DNA of 54,367 nt. Source: a virus. Of the stretch, positions 22,754 to 29,629 are shown piece by piece. The stretch is taken from positions 1-54,367 of the IMG/VR virus record IMGVR_UViG_3300017759_000006; one strand, given 5' to 3'. The translations under genes and the position numbers were made by a program. The first letter of the stretch is position 1. Every line of letters starts with the position of its first letter. A model generated the notes under the pieces. It ran no database searches. It worked only from the letters and a program-made list of their open reading frames with translations, and was not told the origin of the DNA.

Positions 22754-22780
22754 AGTATGCGATAAACGCCGGACAAAAAA
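22754..22780 (-). promoter_or_regulatory. Early-type promoter copy 2
   Basis: The -10 CATACT (+22754-22759) is 43 bases before the ATG at 22711. Seventeen bases upstream lies the T-tract of the preceding terminator, which would have to serve as the -35. Confidence 0.5.
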
Positions 22781-22799
22781 AACCCCGCCGTGGCGGGGT
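22775..22799 (-). terminator. Rho-independent terminator
   Basis: Stem CCCCGCC/GGCGGGG followed by eight T on the minus strand, 20 bases after the stop of the gene ending at 22819. Nearly identical to the one at 22167. Confidence 0.85.
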
Positions 22800-22818
22800 A
22801 GGTAAAAGCCGGAATTGC

Positions 22819-23199
22819 TTAGGCGGTTTTCTGATCAGCCGCGGACATTCTATCGATGGTCTCCCGCAACTGAATATTTGCTCGCTCAGTGTTCTCGAGA
22901 TCCAAGCGCAAACCGACCAGCGCGCTACCGATAATTTTGATGTATTGATCGCCCTCGGCCCCGCGGCCATCGAGAAACGCCATTACCCGGTCAAAAGTAA
23001 CGGTGTGCGCTTCGGGCACATCAATTCCATTAAATACGGCGGCTTCGATAACTTCGGCCACGGTGATATTGCTGTTATCCATCAACTCAAGAATATCTTC
23101 GGCATTATCGGCCCTAATATAATCGGGCACTTCGTCGCATACCTCAAAAGTCGCTGTGACTTCTACTTCCTGATCTTGGCTCAAATCAATTCGTATCAT
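22819..23199 (-). CDS. Early acidic protein, unknown function
   Basis: A 126-residue acidic protein from ATG 23199 (MIRIDLSQDQEVEVTATFEVCDEVPDYI), placed directly after the conserved TTTGGAGA site. A beta-type N-terminus is followed by helices (NAEDILELMDNSNITVAEVIEAAVFNG) and a coiled C-terminus. The N-I-T-V-A-E-V segment resembles N-I-T-L-A-E-L of the protein at 24180, so the two may be distantly related. It forms a one-gene operon with its own promoter and terminator. Confidence 0.6.
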   Translation of the reverse strand: MIRIDLSQDQEVEVTATFEVCDEVPDYIRADNAEDILELMDNSNITVAEVIEAAVFNGIDVPEAHTVTFDRVMAFLDGRGAEGDQYIKIIGSALVGLRLDLENTERANIQLRETIDRMSAADQKTA

Positions 23200-23243
23200 G
23201 GTTCTATTCTCCAAAATGAAAGCCGCAAAATTACGACACAGCT

Positions 23244-23270
23244 AGTGTCGCATACCCCGCGGACAAAAAA
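23244..23270 (-). promoter_or_regulatory. Early-type promoter copy 3
   Basis: The -10 GACACT (+23244-23249) inside GTATGCGACACT is 45 bases before ATG 23199. The terminator T-tract lies 17 bases upstream. The leader has a stem CGTAA/TTGCG at 23224-23235 and TTTTGGAGA. Confidence 0.5.
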
Positions 23271-23290
23271 AACCCCGCTCGAGGCGGGGT
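23265..23290 (-). terminator. Rho-independent terminator
   Basis: Stem CCCCGC/GCGGGG with a 5-base loop, then eight T on the minus strand. It closes the three-gene operon 24299-23297. Confidence 0.85.
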
Positions 23291-23296
23291 CAAATG

Positions 23297-23488
23297 TCAC
23301 TCAGGGTGATACCAACTAGGGGCGCGGGCTTGCTCCCCGTGGCGTTGCCAGTAGTCGGCATAGTGTCGCGCCTCCTGATACATTCGGAACCAATCCGGAT
23401 TGCTCTCGGGAAATCGTGAACGCATCGCCGCCCGATGCCAGCGCAAATAGCGCGCCGCCTTCACTCGCCATTGATCCCGCTTAATCAT
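23297..23488 (-). CDS. Small basic early protein
   Basis: A 63-residue basic, Trp/Arg/Tyr-rich protein (MIKRDQWRVKAARYLRWHRAAM) ending WYHPE. Its start overlaps the GP88-like gene by four bases. Possibly a nucleic acid binding or host-interaction peptide; no domain recognised. Confidence 0.5.
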   Translation of the reverse strand: MIKRDQWRVKAARYLRWHRAAMRSRFPESNPDWFRMYQEARHYADYWQRHGEQARAPSWYHPE

Positions 23489-24180
23489 GACGCGGCCCCT
23501 ATCAAATCGGGGTTATCCACTACAAAGCCGGACCGATCGTAACGGGCCGATCCTTTTGGGGTTAGCCCGACAATTTGACCAGTGGCAAACGCGTTGGCGA
23601 TATCGTCGCGATCCCCATCGATAACGGGCCGCCCGCGGAACATCCGCGGAAACCCGCCCCGAAAAACTACCGCCACGGGGGCGTCAGTTTGGAAAGCGCG
23701 CCGGTTTTGGTTTCGGTATTGGGGCCGCCCGCTATAGCTGAAAATGAGCTTGTAGTTATCGGGGGTTTTCCCAAGCCGGACCGCTTGCTTTGAATAGTCC
23801 ACAAATAAAAGCTCGGGGTGCGCTTGCGGTATGCCGTACCGTTCCCATTTAACATCTGAAACAACATTAAGCCGGACCGCGCCACGCTCGCCGGTGCGCT
23901 CACAAAGCTTTGTAAAGTTTGTTAGCTCACGGTGCAATTGCTCGAGAAACCCCGCCCGATCATTATGCAAGTATGCCGCCTTACGCTGGCGCGCCTCTCG
24001 CACGTTATCGAACCGCCCGCGGCCCTCATTTACTAAGCACCAGTCCATGCATCCCGCCGCTTTTGCTCCGGCACAAAGCACGTTATCCGGATAAAGCGAT
24101 AGCCCCGCATAGCGGAACGGGGCCGCCTTGCCCGTTTTTTTCAGTTTGGGGTTCGCGCCCCGAGTATCCAATAATTGCAT
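23485..24180 (-). CDS. GP88-family-like phage protein
   Basis: A 231-residue protein. The order G-A-N-P-K-L-K-K-T-G-K-A, A-G-L-S-L-Y-P, C-A-G-A-K-A-A-G-C-M-D-W-C-L-V-N-E-G-R-G, V-R-E-A-R-Q-R-K-A, and then V-R-L-N-V-V-S-D-V-K-W-E matches the GP88 domain family of phages as I remember it. The three closely spaced cysteines are conserved there. The biochemical role is unknown to me. It overlaps both neighbours (TAATG upstream, ATGA downstream), so the operon is coupled. Confidence 0.6.
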   Translation of the reverse strand: MQLLDTRGANPKLKKTGKAAPFRYAGLSLYPDNVLCAGAKAAGCMDWCLVNEGRGRFDNVREARQRKAAYLHNDRAGFLEQLHRELTNFTKLCERTGERGAVRLNVVSDVKWERYGIPQAHPELLFVDYSKQAVRLGKTPDNYKLIFSYSGRPQYRNQNRRAFQTDAPVAVVFRGGFPRMFRGRPVIDGDRDDIANAFATGQIVGLTPKGSARYDRSGFVVDNPDLIGAAS

Positions 24181-24299
24181 TAGTCCACCCCCATCAAAAG
24201 CTTTTTAAGATCCGCCACAGAACGGCCCGATTTTGCGGATAGCTCGGCAAGGGTAATGTTGGTTCTATCGAATAAATTAATAATTTGTTGATCACTCAT
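24180..24299 (-). CDS. 39-residue early protein
   Basis: Start at ATG 24299 behind TTTGGAGA: MSDQQIINLFDRTNITLAEL and on, ending KKLLMGVD. It looks like a single helix-turn-helix-sized unit (ITLAELSAKSGRSVADLKKLL), which could bind DNA, but it is too short to be sure. Its TAA overlaps the ATG of the GP88-like gene by one base. Confidence 0.55.
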   Translation of the reverse strand: MSDQQIINLFDRTNITLAELSAKSGRSVADLKKLLMGVD

Positions 24300-24341
24300 T
24301 TTTGTATTCTCCAAAGTCACCGCCCATCGCGGCCCGCTTAG

Positions 24342-24368
24342 ACTATCGCATACAACAGGCAAAAAAAA
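24342..24368 (-). promoter_or_regulatory. Early-type promoter copy 4
   Basis: The -10 GATAGT (+24342-24347) in GTATGCGATAGT is 43 bases before ATG 24299; the terminator T-tract is at the -35 position. The leader hairpin is CCGC/GCGG at 24320-24332. Confidence 0.55.
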
Positions 24369-24386
24369 GCCCCGCCGGAGCGGGGC
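24361..24386 (-). terminator. Rho-independent terminator
   Basis: Stem GCCCCGC/GCGGGGC with a 4-base loop followed by eight T on the minus strand, just after the DUF932 gene. A small extra inverted repeat ACACT/AGTGT lies between the gene and the stem. Confidence 0.85.
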
Positions 24387-24404
24387 ACACTTTGGAGTGT
24401 TAGA

Positions 24405-25538
24405 TCAGGCGGCCATGGCCACGCGTTGCCAATCGGATCGGGGCAGGTCCAACACGCGCCCGCCCAGCTTCTGCCAATCGTCCACACTGTCCGCGTCCGC
24501 GGTATGCGCTACCGCCGTGACCGCGTTTACCATTGTGGCACGGGTGACCGGCTGACCGGCATATCCGGACTGCCCGATAGTGGCCAGCAAGCCGTCCATT
24601 AAACTGGCGGTATCTTTTTTGGTCAGCGCCAGCACTTTGCCCATGGCCTCAACTGCCGATTGTGGCGAGCCTTCGACTTTGTCATCATGCGCGGTTTTTA
24701 TCTTTTCCAACACTTCATCGAATGATTCACGGCTAGCGTATGCGGCGGTCACGTCCCGCATCTGAAGCGCCAGCGCGTGATTATCAGCATCCTTTGCCTC
24801 ATCAGTCAGTAAACCCCACGTATCAGCATCGCCTCGAGCGCCAGTAATGTGAGACTTGCGTGTACGCTTTTCGGTTTGCATACCGTTTAAACAGGCTAGC
24901 GTCCAAAACATTTGGTACACGTTAACGCTACCGCACCCGACTTCACTGTTAGACATACCAATACCAAGCGCCATGATGTCGCCCACCGCCGCGCCCTCAC
25001 CGGTAATAACCGCTGACTTCAGTCGGAGGTACAGGCGCTTATCAGTCACAGTGCCGTTTACCACTTGCCACTGGGCATCGCTTTCCATTAGCTCGGGCAG
25101 GGCCGAATTCAACAGGTGCACATTGTCGAAAGTCTTAAACTTATCGCTGACAAACGCTCGAGCCGTGCCCGCGTTATCAGTGTGCTGGAATGAACGAATC
25201 ATTCGCACCGCTGGCTCTTTCTGCCAGATGGCATTGATCAGGCCATCGAATTCAGTGGAGTAATCCTGCTGAAGGCGGCGGGCAGTCCGGACATCAATAC
25301 CGGCCCGCTGGCTGATCTGATCAAACGCCACATCATTAGCGGACAGGATTTGAGTAGGTGCACCCCCCGTCTGCTCCATGATGATCTGACTGACTTTGCT
25401 ACCGTCACCCGCATCACCGGTCACAAGCTGAAGCTGATTCGTCGGGGCCAGAAAGTCCTGCGATCTGGCGGCTTGATCCTGTACCTGTTGAAGCAAACGG
25501 GTCAGGGTCTGGTCTGAGTTTTCAATTGAATTTTGCAT
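24405..25538 (-). CDS. DUF932-like protein
   Basis: Start at ATG 25538, 10 bases after TTTGGAGA, giving 377 residues (MQNSIENSDQTLTRLLQQVQ). The central part follows the DUF932 (LGT-like) plasmid and phage family: A-N-D-V-A-F-D-Q-I-S-Q-R-A-G-I, R-A-F-V-S-D-K-F-K-T-F-D-N, L-Y-L-R-L, I-G-M-S-N-S-E-V-G-C-G-S-V-N-V-Y, and L-A-C-L-N-G-M. The function is not established; it is often near genes acting on DNA. It is a one-gene operon with its own promoter and terminator. Confidence 0.65.
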   Translation of the reverse strand: MQNSIENSDQTLTRLLQQVQDQAARSQDFLAPTNQLQLVTGDAGDGSKVSQIIMEQTGGAPTQILSANDVAFDQISQRAGIDVRTARRLQQDYSTEFDGLINAIWQKEPAVRMIRSFQHTDNAGTARAFVSDKFKTFDNVHLLNSALPELMESDAQWQVVNGTVTDKRLYLRLKSAVITGEGAAVGDIMALGIGMSNSEVGCGSVNVYQMFWTLACLNGMQTEKRTRKSHITGARGDADTWGLLTDEAKDADNHALALQMRDVTAAYASRESFDEVLEKIKTAHDDKVEGSPQSAVEAMGKVLALTKKDTASLMDGLLATIGQSGYAGQPVTRATMVNAVTAVAHTADADSVDDWQKLGGRVLDLPRSDWQRVAMAA

Positions 25539-25558
25539 AGTTGCTCTCCAAAGCAAGC

Positions 25559-25574
25559 GCGGCAGGATTGCCGC
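25559..25574 (-). promoter_or_regulatory. Leader hairpin of the DUF932 gene
   Basis: Perfect 6-bp stem GCGGCA/TGCCGC with a 4-base loop, between the promoter at 25581 and TTTGGAGA. Counterpart of the hairpins at 22732, 24320 and 26346. Confidence 0.6.
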
Positions 25575-25580
25575 ATAGCC

Positions 25581-25609
25581 ACTATCGCATACGGGGCGGT
25601 GCGGGGCAA
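25581..25609 (-). promoter_or_regulatory. Early-type promoter copy 5
   Basis: TTGCCC (+25604-25609), exactly 17 bases, then GATAGT (+25581-25586) on the minus strand; -10 is 43 bases before ATG 25538. Here the -35 does not overlap a terminator, which supports reading the copies as sigma70 promoters. Confidence 0.6.
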
Positions 25610-25638
25610 CAGCTTTTTTAAAAATTTCTACAGGCATG

Positions 25639-25660
25639 AAAAAGCCGCCCGTGGGCGGCT
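25639..25660 (-). terminator. Rho-independent terminator
   Basis: Minus-strand stem AGCCGCCC/GGGCGGCT with a 2-base spacer, then TTTTT; it ends the operon 26328-25665. Confidence 0.8.
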
Positions 25661-25664
25661 ATTG

Positions 25665-25904
25665 TCACTTCAAAGTACGGTCTCGGATTTGCTGGACATA
25701 TTTCAAATCTCGACAAAGTTTACTGAGCATCACTTCGCCTTGCTCTGTGATGGGCGCTGGTCTACCAACGGGATCGTCGAAGAGCCAAACAAAATGACCT
25801 GTCACATTAAAGCCCTTACGGGCGCATTCCAGTGACCACGATTTGGGCAACGCATAAGAATATCTATGGTCAGGAAATAAGGCTTGAATTTCAGCGTCAG
25901 TCAT
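25665..25904 (-). CDS. Early protein, unknown function
   Basis: A 79-residue protein (MTDAEIQALFPDHRYSYALPKSW and on) with a short helix, a beta-rich middle (GFNVTGHFVWLFDDP) and a basic helical tail. Last gene of a three-gene operon; its ATG overlaps the preceding stop by four bases. No domain recognised. Confidence 0.5.
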   Translation of the reverse strand: MTDAEIQALFPDHRYSYALPKSWSLECARKGFNVTGHFVWLFDDPVGRPAPITEQGEVMLSKLCRDLKYVQQIRDRTLK

Positions 25905-26152
25905 ACGAGCCGCTTAAAATCAATTGGTGGATAAGCCCCTAACTGCGACTCGCCCACTTCAGTGAAGCCCTCGATGTGATTCAGAATCTCACACAGCTCG
26001 AGATCATCCCAGATGACCTTGTGGCCAATGAAAGGCACACCATCGTCTTCCTTCTGCCACGTGTCATGGGCATAGAGCCTCGCGGCTTTCTCGGTAACAA
26101 ACCACCGGCACTTTTCTCCAGACTCCACGGTCCACAATGTGATCAGACTCAT
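25901..26152 (-). CDS. Early protein, unknown function
   Basis: An 83-residue protein (MSLITLWTVESGEKCRWFVTEKAARLYAHDTW). Beta strands and a helix alternate as in a small alpha/beta fold. Both ends overlap neighbours by ATGA. No motif points to a function. Confidence 0.5.
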   Translation of the reverse strand: MSLITLWTVESGEKCRWFVTEKAARLYAHDTWQKEDDGVPFIGHKVIWDDLELCEILNHIEGFTEVGESQLGAYPPIDFKRLV

Positions 26153-26328
26153 GACTTATCCTCCAAACGTAAAAGCATGGCTTCACAGTCCTTCAAAGAT
26201 ACGCTGTCGCCCACTTCATCATCATAGGCATATTCATTGCCGCTCAGATTTTTGCTGTTCTGTAGCAGACACCGAAACATTTTTGTCAGCAATTCTTCGT
26301 TCGTTTTTGTCAGCAATTCTGCTTTCAT
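26149..26328 (-). CDS. Small helical early protein
   Basis: Start at ATG 26328 behind TTTGGAGA: MKAELLTKTNEELLTKMFRC and on, 59 residues, ending LRLEDKS. Two near-repeats ELLTKTN/ELLTKMF occur at the start. Acidic and helical; function unknown. First gene of its operon. Confidence 0.55.
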   Translation of the reverse strand: MKAELLTKTNEELLTKMFRCLLQNSKNLSGNEYAYDDEVGDSVSLKDCEAMLLRLEDKS

Positions 26329-26345
26329 TGTTTTCTCCAAATAGC

Positions 26346-26394
26346 GGGCAACATTGCCCACCGCCACTATATGCGGGTCAGCGCATACTTGCAA
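26346..26394 (-). promoter_or_regulatory. Early-type promoter copy 6 with leader hairpin
   Basis: TTGCAA (+26389-26394), 17 bases, then TATAGT (+26366-26371): the best sigma70 match of the set. A perfect 6-bp hairpin GGGCAA/TTGCCC (26346-26359) follows, then TTTGGAGA. The promoter overlaps the 3' end of the nuclease gene (stop at 26378), so it is internal to that transcript. Confidence 0.65.
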
Positions 26395-26812
26395 TACTTG
26401 TGAGGACCTCTCTGTAGGAAACAGGGAAACTAAAGTGCTTATCCGGTGTAGCCCGCAATCCGTCCTGCCATACGTCCACTGCTCGGTTGCCTCGGTAGAG
26501 GAACACCTCATGTCCTGTGGCGCTGGTCAGCTTGACGGCTATCCAGACACTGCCCTTGGCGTGTTGGGTCAGGAAGGCGACTTGGTGGGGAGACATCTTC
26601 ACGCTCATGTTGGCTGTGGTCTTCAATTCCACCATGTGCCAATTACCCTGACTGTCCATGATCAGGACATCCGGCACACCCAAGGTGGCTCTGGATTCTA
26701 AGCGTGTGGCTGACCAATCAGGAAAGTTGTCCCTCATCGCTTTCTTCAGAGACTGCCAAAAGCTCGCCTCCCTCTGTTTCTTCGTCTTCGGCTTCCCGTC
26801 CAGTATGTCCAT
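26378..26812 (-). CDS. PD-(D/E)XK nuclease (VRR-NUC-like)
   Basis: A 144-residue protein with the ordered nuclease core: an N-terminal helix (ASFWQSLKKAMRDNF), E in R-L-E-S-R-A-T, G-V-P-D-V-L-I-M, and H-M-V-E-L-K-T-T, followed by S-P-H-Q-V-A-F-L. The P-D...E-x-K set is the catalytic signature of small VRR-NUC and Holliday-junction-type enzymes. The start at 26812 has a strong ribosome site (GCGGAGGAAACAG) that lies inside terS, so the two genes overlap by 95 bases. It may resolve or trim concatemers before packaging. Confidence 0.7.
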   Translation of the reverse strand: MDILDGKPKTKKQREASFWQSLKKAMRDNFPDWSATRLESRATLGVPDVLIMDSQGNWHMVELKTTANMSVKMSPHQVAFLTQHAKGSVWIAVKLTSATGHEVFLYRGNRAVDVWQDGLRATPDKHFSFPVSYREVLTSIASMR

Positions 26813-27407
26813 CTGTTTCCTCCGCTAAACGCTCTCGAGCGCGTTTTCGATTACCAGCGTCCTCTGCCCCCGCGTCATGGGTCAAAGGGGCGTAGGTTTG
26901 CTTTAGTTCGTTCAAAGCTTTCATGACCTCTTCTTTGCTCATCTGCTCAATCGTGCCGTGACGAATCTCTGTCTTGTTAACGTAGATGTCACCCTGCGCC
27001 TGACCCCTGCGGTACTCAGCCTGCACTGCCGCACTGAACGCGCCTTGCTCGAGGGCGGCATCCCGAATAAGTTGCAGATCTCTCAAGTGGCGCTGGTATT
27101 CCACGCCGTACTTCTGATCAAGCTCCTGCCGATACTCTCGGATGGCTCTGCACACATGGGGAGAAATGCGGGGGTTAGTTAGCTCAGAAGCGCGAACGTG
27201 GGCAGACTTTTCAGGATAGCCCGCGTTGATGGCCGCTTCCCGCATGGTGATCTGACCATCTTTTGCTACAAGCTCACGTACAAATAACTCCTGCCGCCTG
27301 TTTAGCCGTTTCTCCGCCAAAGGGGGTCGGTTCGTCTGCTGGCGCTTTGCCTCGGGCAATGCCGCCGCCTTGGTATCTAAAACATTGGCGTATCTGTTCT
27401 TGGCCAT
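26718..27407 (-). CDS. terS: Small terminase subunit
   Basis: A 229-residue protein. The N-terminal DNA-binding part has L-N-R-R-Q-E-L-F-V-R-E-L-V-A-K-D-G-Q-I-T-M-R-E-A-A-I-N-A-G-Y, the helix-turn-helix pattern of Terminase_2-type subunits. This is followed by Y-P-E-K-S-A-H-V-R-A-S-E-L-T-N-P and a coiled middle. The segment G-D-I-Y-V-N-K-T-E-I-R-H-G-T-I-E-Q-M-S-K-E-E-V, and an acidic tail, complete it. It would recognise the packaging site. A ribosome site (GGAGG) lies 5 bases before ATG. Confidence 0.75.
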   Translation of the reverse strand: MAKNRYANVLDTKAAALPEAKRQQTNRPPLAEKRLNRRQELFVRELVAKDGQITMREAAINAGYPEKSAHVRASELTNPRISPHVCRAIREYRQELDQKYGVEYQRHLRDLQLIRDAALEQGAFSAAVQAEYRRGQAQGDIYVNKTEIRHGTIEQMSKEEVMKALNELKQTYAPLTHDAGAEDAGNRKRARERLAEETDGHTGREAEDEETEGGELLAVSEESDEGQLS

Positions 27408-27688
27408 GGGGCCTCCGTATCCGAGTAAGTTGCGATAACTTAGCTTAAAAAGCCCGATCTATATAGTATTTCTACAGAAAAACAAAAATATTTTTTTCAA
27501 AACTCAGAGCCCTATATGAAATAAGCTTGATTAAGCTCCGAAAATCACAGTGGTGTAGACAGTGGTACGGGTCCGGTACAGCAAAAAGTGAGCTTTTATG
27601 CGGGCTCCAAGGCCACCGTACCGCCGTACCGCCTGTACCGCCATTTTTCAATTTTATTTTTTATTTTTTTTATTTCTCTGGGAAAACT
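27408..27688. other. AT-rich intergenic region with GTACCG repeats (possible origin or packaging site)
   Basis: No gene is visible. It has a long AT-rich stretch (27655-27680) and, beside it, three direct copies of GTACCGCC at 27618, 27626 and 27635. Two inverted GGTAC copies lie at 27564 and 27575. On the minus strand TTGTTT and TATAGA spaced by 16 bases around 27462-27490 could be the terS promoter. Confidence 0.5.
27618..27642 (+). repeat. Three tandem GTACCGCC iterons
   Basis: GTACCGCC occurs three times with 8- and 9-base periods, and inverted GGTAC copies lie 40-55 bases upstream. Arrays like this commonly bind initiators or small terminases. Confidence 0.65.
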
Positions 27689-28423
27689 CTATATAGAAAG
27701 GCGTTTTAAGAGTTTGTAGTATTTCCGAGCTTCGGCTATTTCATTTTCGGCCACCAGCCGTTTCATCTCTTCGATAATCATCCGCTTTTTAAGCCGCTGG
27801 TCCTTATCCCACATTCTTTTTTCAACCTGTTGTTCCTTCCAACGCTTCTGTGCCGCGGACGCTGACCTGTGAAGCAAGAGCCGTTCTTCGCGCACCTGCT
27901 CCAGACTCTTTTCTTTGGTGGCCCTGATAACGCCCGCCTCAATGCCCCGTGGCCCGTGTTCCGTGGCGTCATCTTCTTTTCGCCTGATCCACCGCGCCTG
28001 CTCGGGCATACGCGGTCTGATGTTCAGTTCTTCGGGTCGTTTGTATTTTCTTTTATGTGGACGGCCCGTTGTCCGTTTTTTCCTCAGACCATCATCTTCA
28101 AACAGACGCTTGCGTTGGATGTACCTGCCATGGTTGTCGTGGGTGTCGTATTTACGTGGATCGTCGCAGTCCACCAGTTCCCCGTAGCTGTAGATCAAGT
28201 CTCTGCTGGGCTCAAAGTTTTCCAGACAGGGGGTGTCGTAGGGGTAGGTGCATTCGTTGTTGAGTCGAACCAGTTCATCGACATAGTAGTCTGGAAGTTT
28301 AAGTACGCGTGGTTTACGGCGTTTTAACGGACGATACTTTTGAGGACGCGTTATAAATTTATTTCCAGCCCACATCCCATCAGAGTAAGGGTTGAAATGA
28401 CGATCTTTTTTAAAATCAGCCAT
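27689..28423 (-). CDS. Basic phage protein, unknown function
   Basis: From ATG 28423 (MADFKKDRHFNPYSDGMWAGN) the protein has 244 residues and is strongly basic. It has K-R-R-K-P-R, a K-K-R-T-T-G-R-P-H-K-R-K-Y-K-R-P patch, and a long Arg/Lys/Glu coiled C-terminus. It may bind DNA or RNA. The last gene of the operon starting at 30179, upstream of the GTACCG repeats. No domain recognised. Confidence 0.5.
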   Translation of the reverse strand: MADFKKDRHFNPYSDGMWAGNKFITRPQKYRPLKRRKPRVLKLPDYYVDELVRLNNECTYPYDTPCLENFEPSRDLIYSYGELVDCDDPRKYDTHDNHGRYIQRKRLFEDDGLRKKRTTGRPHKRKYKRPEELNIRPRMPEQARWIRRKEDDATEHGPRGIEAGVIRATKEKSLEQVREERLLLHRSASAAQKRWKEQQVEKRMWDKDQRLKKRMIIEEMKRLVAENEIAEARKYYKLLKRLSI

Positions 28424-28437
28424 GCGACATAGCCCGT

Positions 28438-28797
28438 TTAAGAATCTCGGTCCGAAACTTCTGACCCAAAGTCCGTGAGCACACACCAGTTGTTCAAGCG
28501 CGTGTCCCAGAGCAGATACACTTTGTAGCCCGCGGAGAGGGCGATCTTGTACGCAATCAGGGCACTAAGCCTCTCCTCCACCCAGTACATACCAAAGCCT
28601 TTCTGAGGCGTGGTTGGTGGTTCGTCGCCGATATTTGCTGAAAGGGCTTCTACGGCTTCAAAGCGGCCTTCTTGTTCTGGTTCCCAGTAAATTGCTCCGC
28701 AAAAGGTGTGCCACAGGAAATCGAAATCATCCATGTCAAAGGACAGGGTGTGCCTGTCGGTTTCTTCAAGGACTTTGAGCAGTACGGTAGCTTCCAT
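28438..28797 (-). CDS. Hypothetical protein
   Basis: A 119-residue acidic protein (MEATVLLKVLEETDRHTLSFDM). It contains DFDFLWHTFCGAIYWEP and a helix AYKIALSAGYKVYLLWD, giving an alpha/beta impression. Ribosome site CGAGGATAAAACA. No motif identified. Confidence 0.5.
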   Translation of the reverse strand: MEATVLLKVLEETDRHTLSFDMDDFDFLWHTFCGAIYWEPEQEGRFEAVEALSANIGDEPPTTPQKGFGMYWVEERLSALIAYKIALSAGYKVYLLWDTRLNNWCVLTDFGSEVSDRDS

Positions 28798-28801
28798 TGT
28801 T

Positions 28802-28999
28802 TTATCCTCGTTTACTGGTCATGGGACGCATGTATCGTTCTTCGGCAAGTTGCACACGTTTCTTGGAACCGTCTGCCCACATGATCTCCATCCACTTGCG
28901 GCCTCGCTTCAAGATAGCCGCGGTCCGTTGTCCGTTATCCGTGTGGTATAGCACGGGTTCCCAGCCCCTGTTGAGGGCTTTTCGATAAGTCAGTTTCAT
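28802..28999 (-). CDS. Small basic hypothetical protein
   Basis: The start at 28999 is preferred because TGGGAGAAAGCT precedes it, close in form to the TTTGGAGA leaders. The 65-residue product (MKLTYRKALNRGWEPVLYHTD) is basic, with beta-rich A-A-I-L-K-R-G-R-K-W-M-E-I-M-W. It might bind nucleic acid. Stops 5 bases before the next gene. Confidence 0.5.
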   Translation of the reverse strand: MKLTYRKALNRGWEPVLYHTDNGQRTAAILKRGRKWMEIMWADGSKKRVQLAEERYMRPMTSKRG

Positions 29000-29090
29000 A
29001 GCTTTCTCCCAGTAGCCATAAAACATCTTACCACGCTTTACTCTCATACGTCAAATGATAGAAAAACGGAAAGGGTTGCGTTTTGGTTTT

Positions 29091-29351
29091 CTATCGAAAC
29101 TTGCGTTGGATGTATTTGAAGGCGCTGTAGATAGTCAGCACGTAGAAGGCTATGACGGTCATGGGTATGGAGATGTAGGCCAGTTCCCACGGGGACAGGA
29201 ACAGAAGCTCCCACGTAAATTGAAGAGCAGACTCAACGTCCCCCATGGGCGCTAAATCATAGGCTATGTCGTTTTCGTCTAGCAGGAACTGGAGGTCATC
29301 CCATTCTTCGGGCGTGTAGCACCGGACGTAATCTTCCGGACAGGGTTGCAT
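29091..29351 (-). CDS. Small membrane protein
   Basis: An 86-residue protein with an acidic N-terminal part (PEDYVRCYTPEEWDDLQFLLDENDIAYDL) and C-terminal hydrophobic segments (LLFLSPWELAYISIPMTVIAFYVLTIY), ending in a basic tail (FKYIQRKFR). Start ATG overlaps the preceding TGA by one base. Function unknown; a membrane-associated early protein. Confidence 0.5.
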   Translation of the reverse strand: MQPCPEDYVRCYTPEEWDDLQFLLDENDIAYDLAPMGDVESALQFTWELLFLSPWELAYISIPMTVIAFYVLTIYSAFKYIQRKFR

Positions 29352-29629
29352 CAATGAAGCATGGACCCGTGGGCCGAGTTCACATAATCCTCATGCTTCT
29401 CGAGGAGATAGTCGGTGTAGATTTCAAAGCCCATGTGGCACAGCCCTGCAAAGAACTCCTGCTCGCTTTCGGCGGACAGGATTTTCATCATGCTTTGGCA
29501 GGTTTCATCCCCGAGCCATGAGTCGTTTGTGGTTTCGTTTATGACAAAGTCGAGGAAAGCCTGATCGTCTTCCAACAACTGGGCAATCTCTCGACGTTGG
29601 TTAGTGGTCACTAACTTTTTATCGCTCAT
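29351..29629 (-). CDS. Hypothetical acidic protein
   Basis: A 92-residue acidic, helical protein (MSDKKLVTTNQRREIAQLLEDDQAFL). It overlaps upstream (ATGA) and downstream (TGATG) genes. No motif recognised. Confidence 0.5.
   Translation of the reverse strand: MSDKKLVTTNQRREIAQLLEDDQAFLDFVINETTNDSWLGDETCQSMMKILSAESEQEFFAGLCHMGFEIYTDYLLEKHEDYVNSAHGSMLH

Noticed and set aside
26149-26511. 120-residue version of the gene at 26149
   Set aside because: The extra N-terminus overlaps the nuclease gene, the promoter and the leader hairpin; ATG 26328 after TTTGGAGA is the better start.
29057-29095. GATAGAAAA/TTTTCTATC inverted repeat as a terminator
   Set aside because: AT-only stem with a 21-base loop and no T-run placed correctly; too weak to call.
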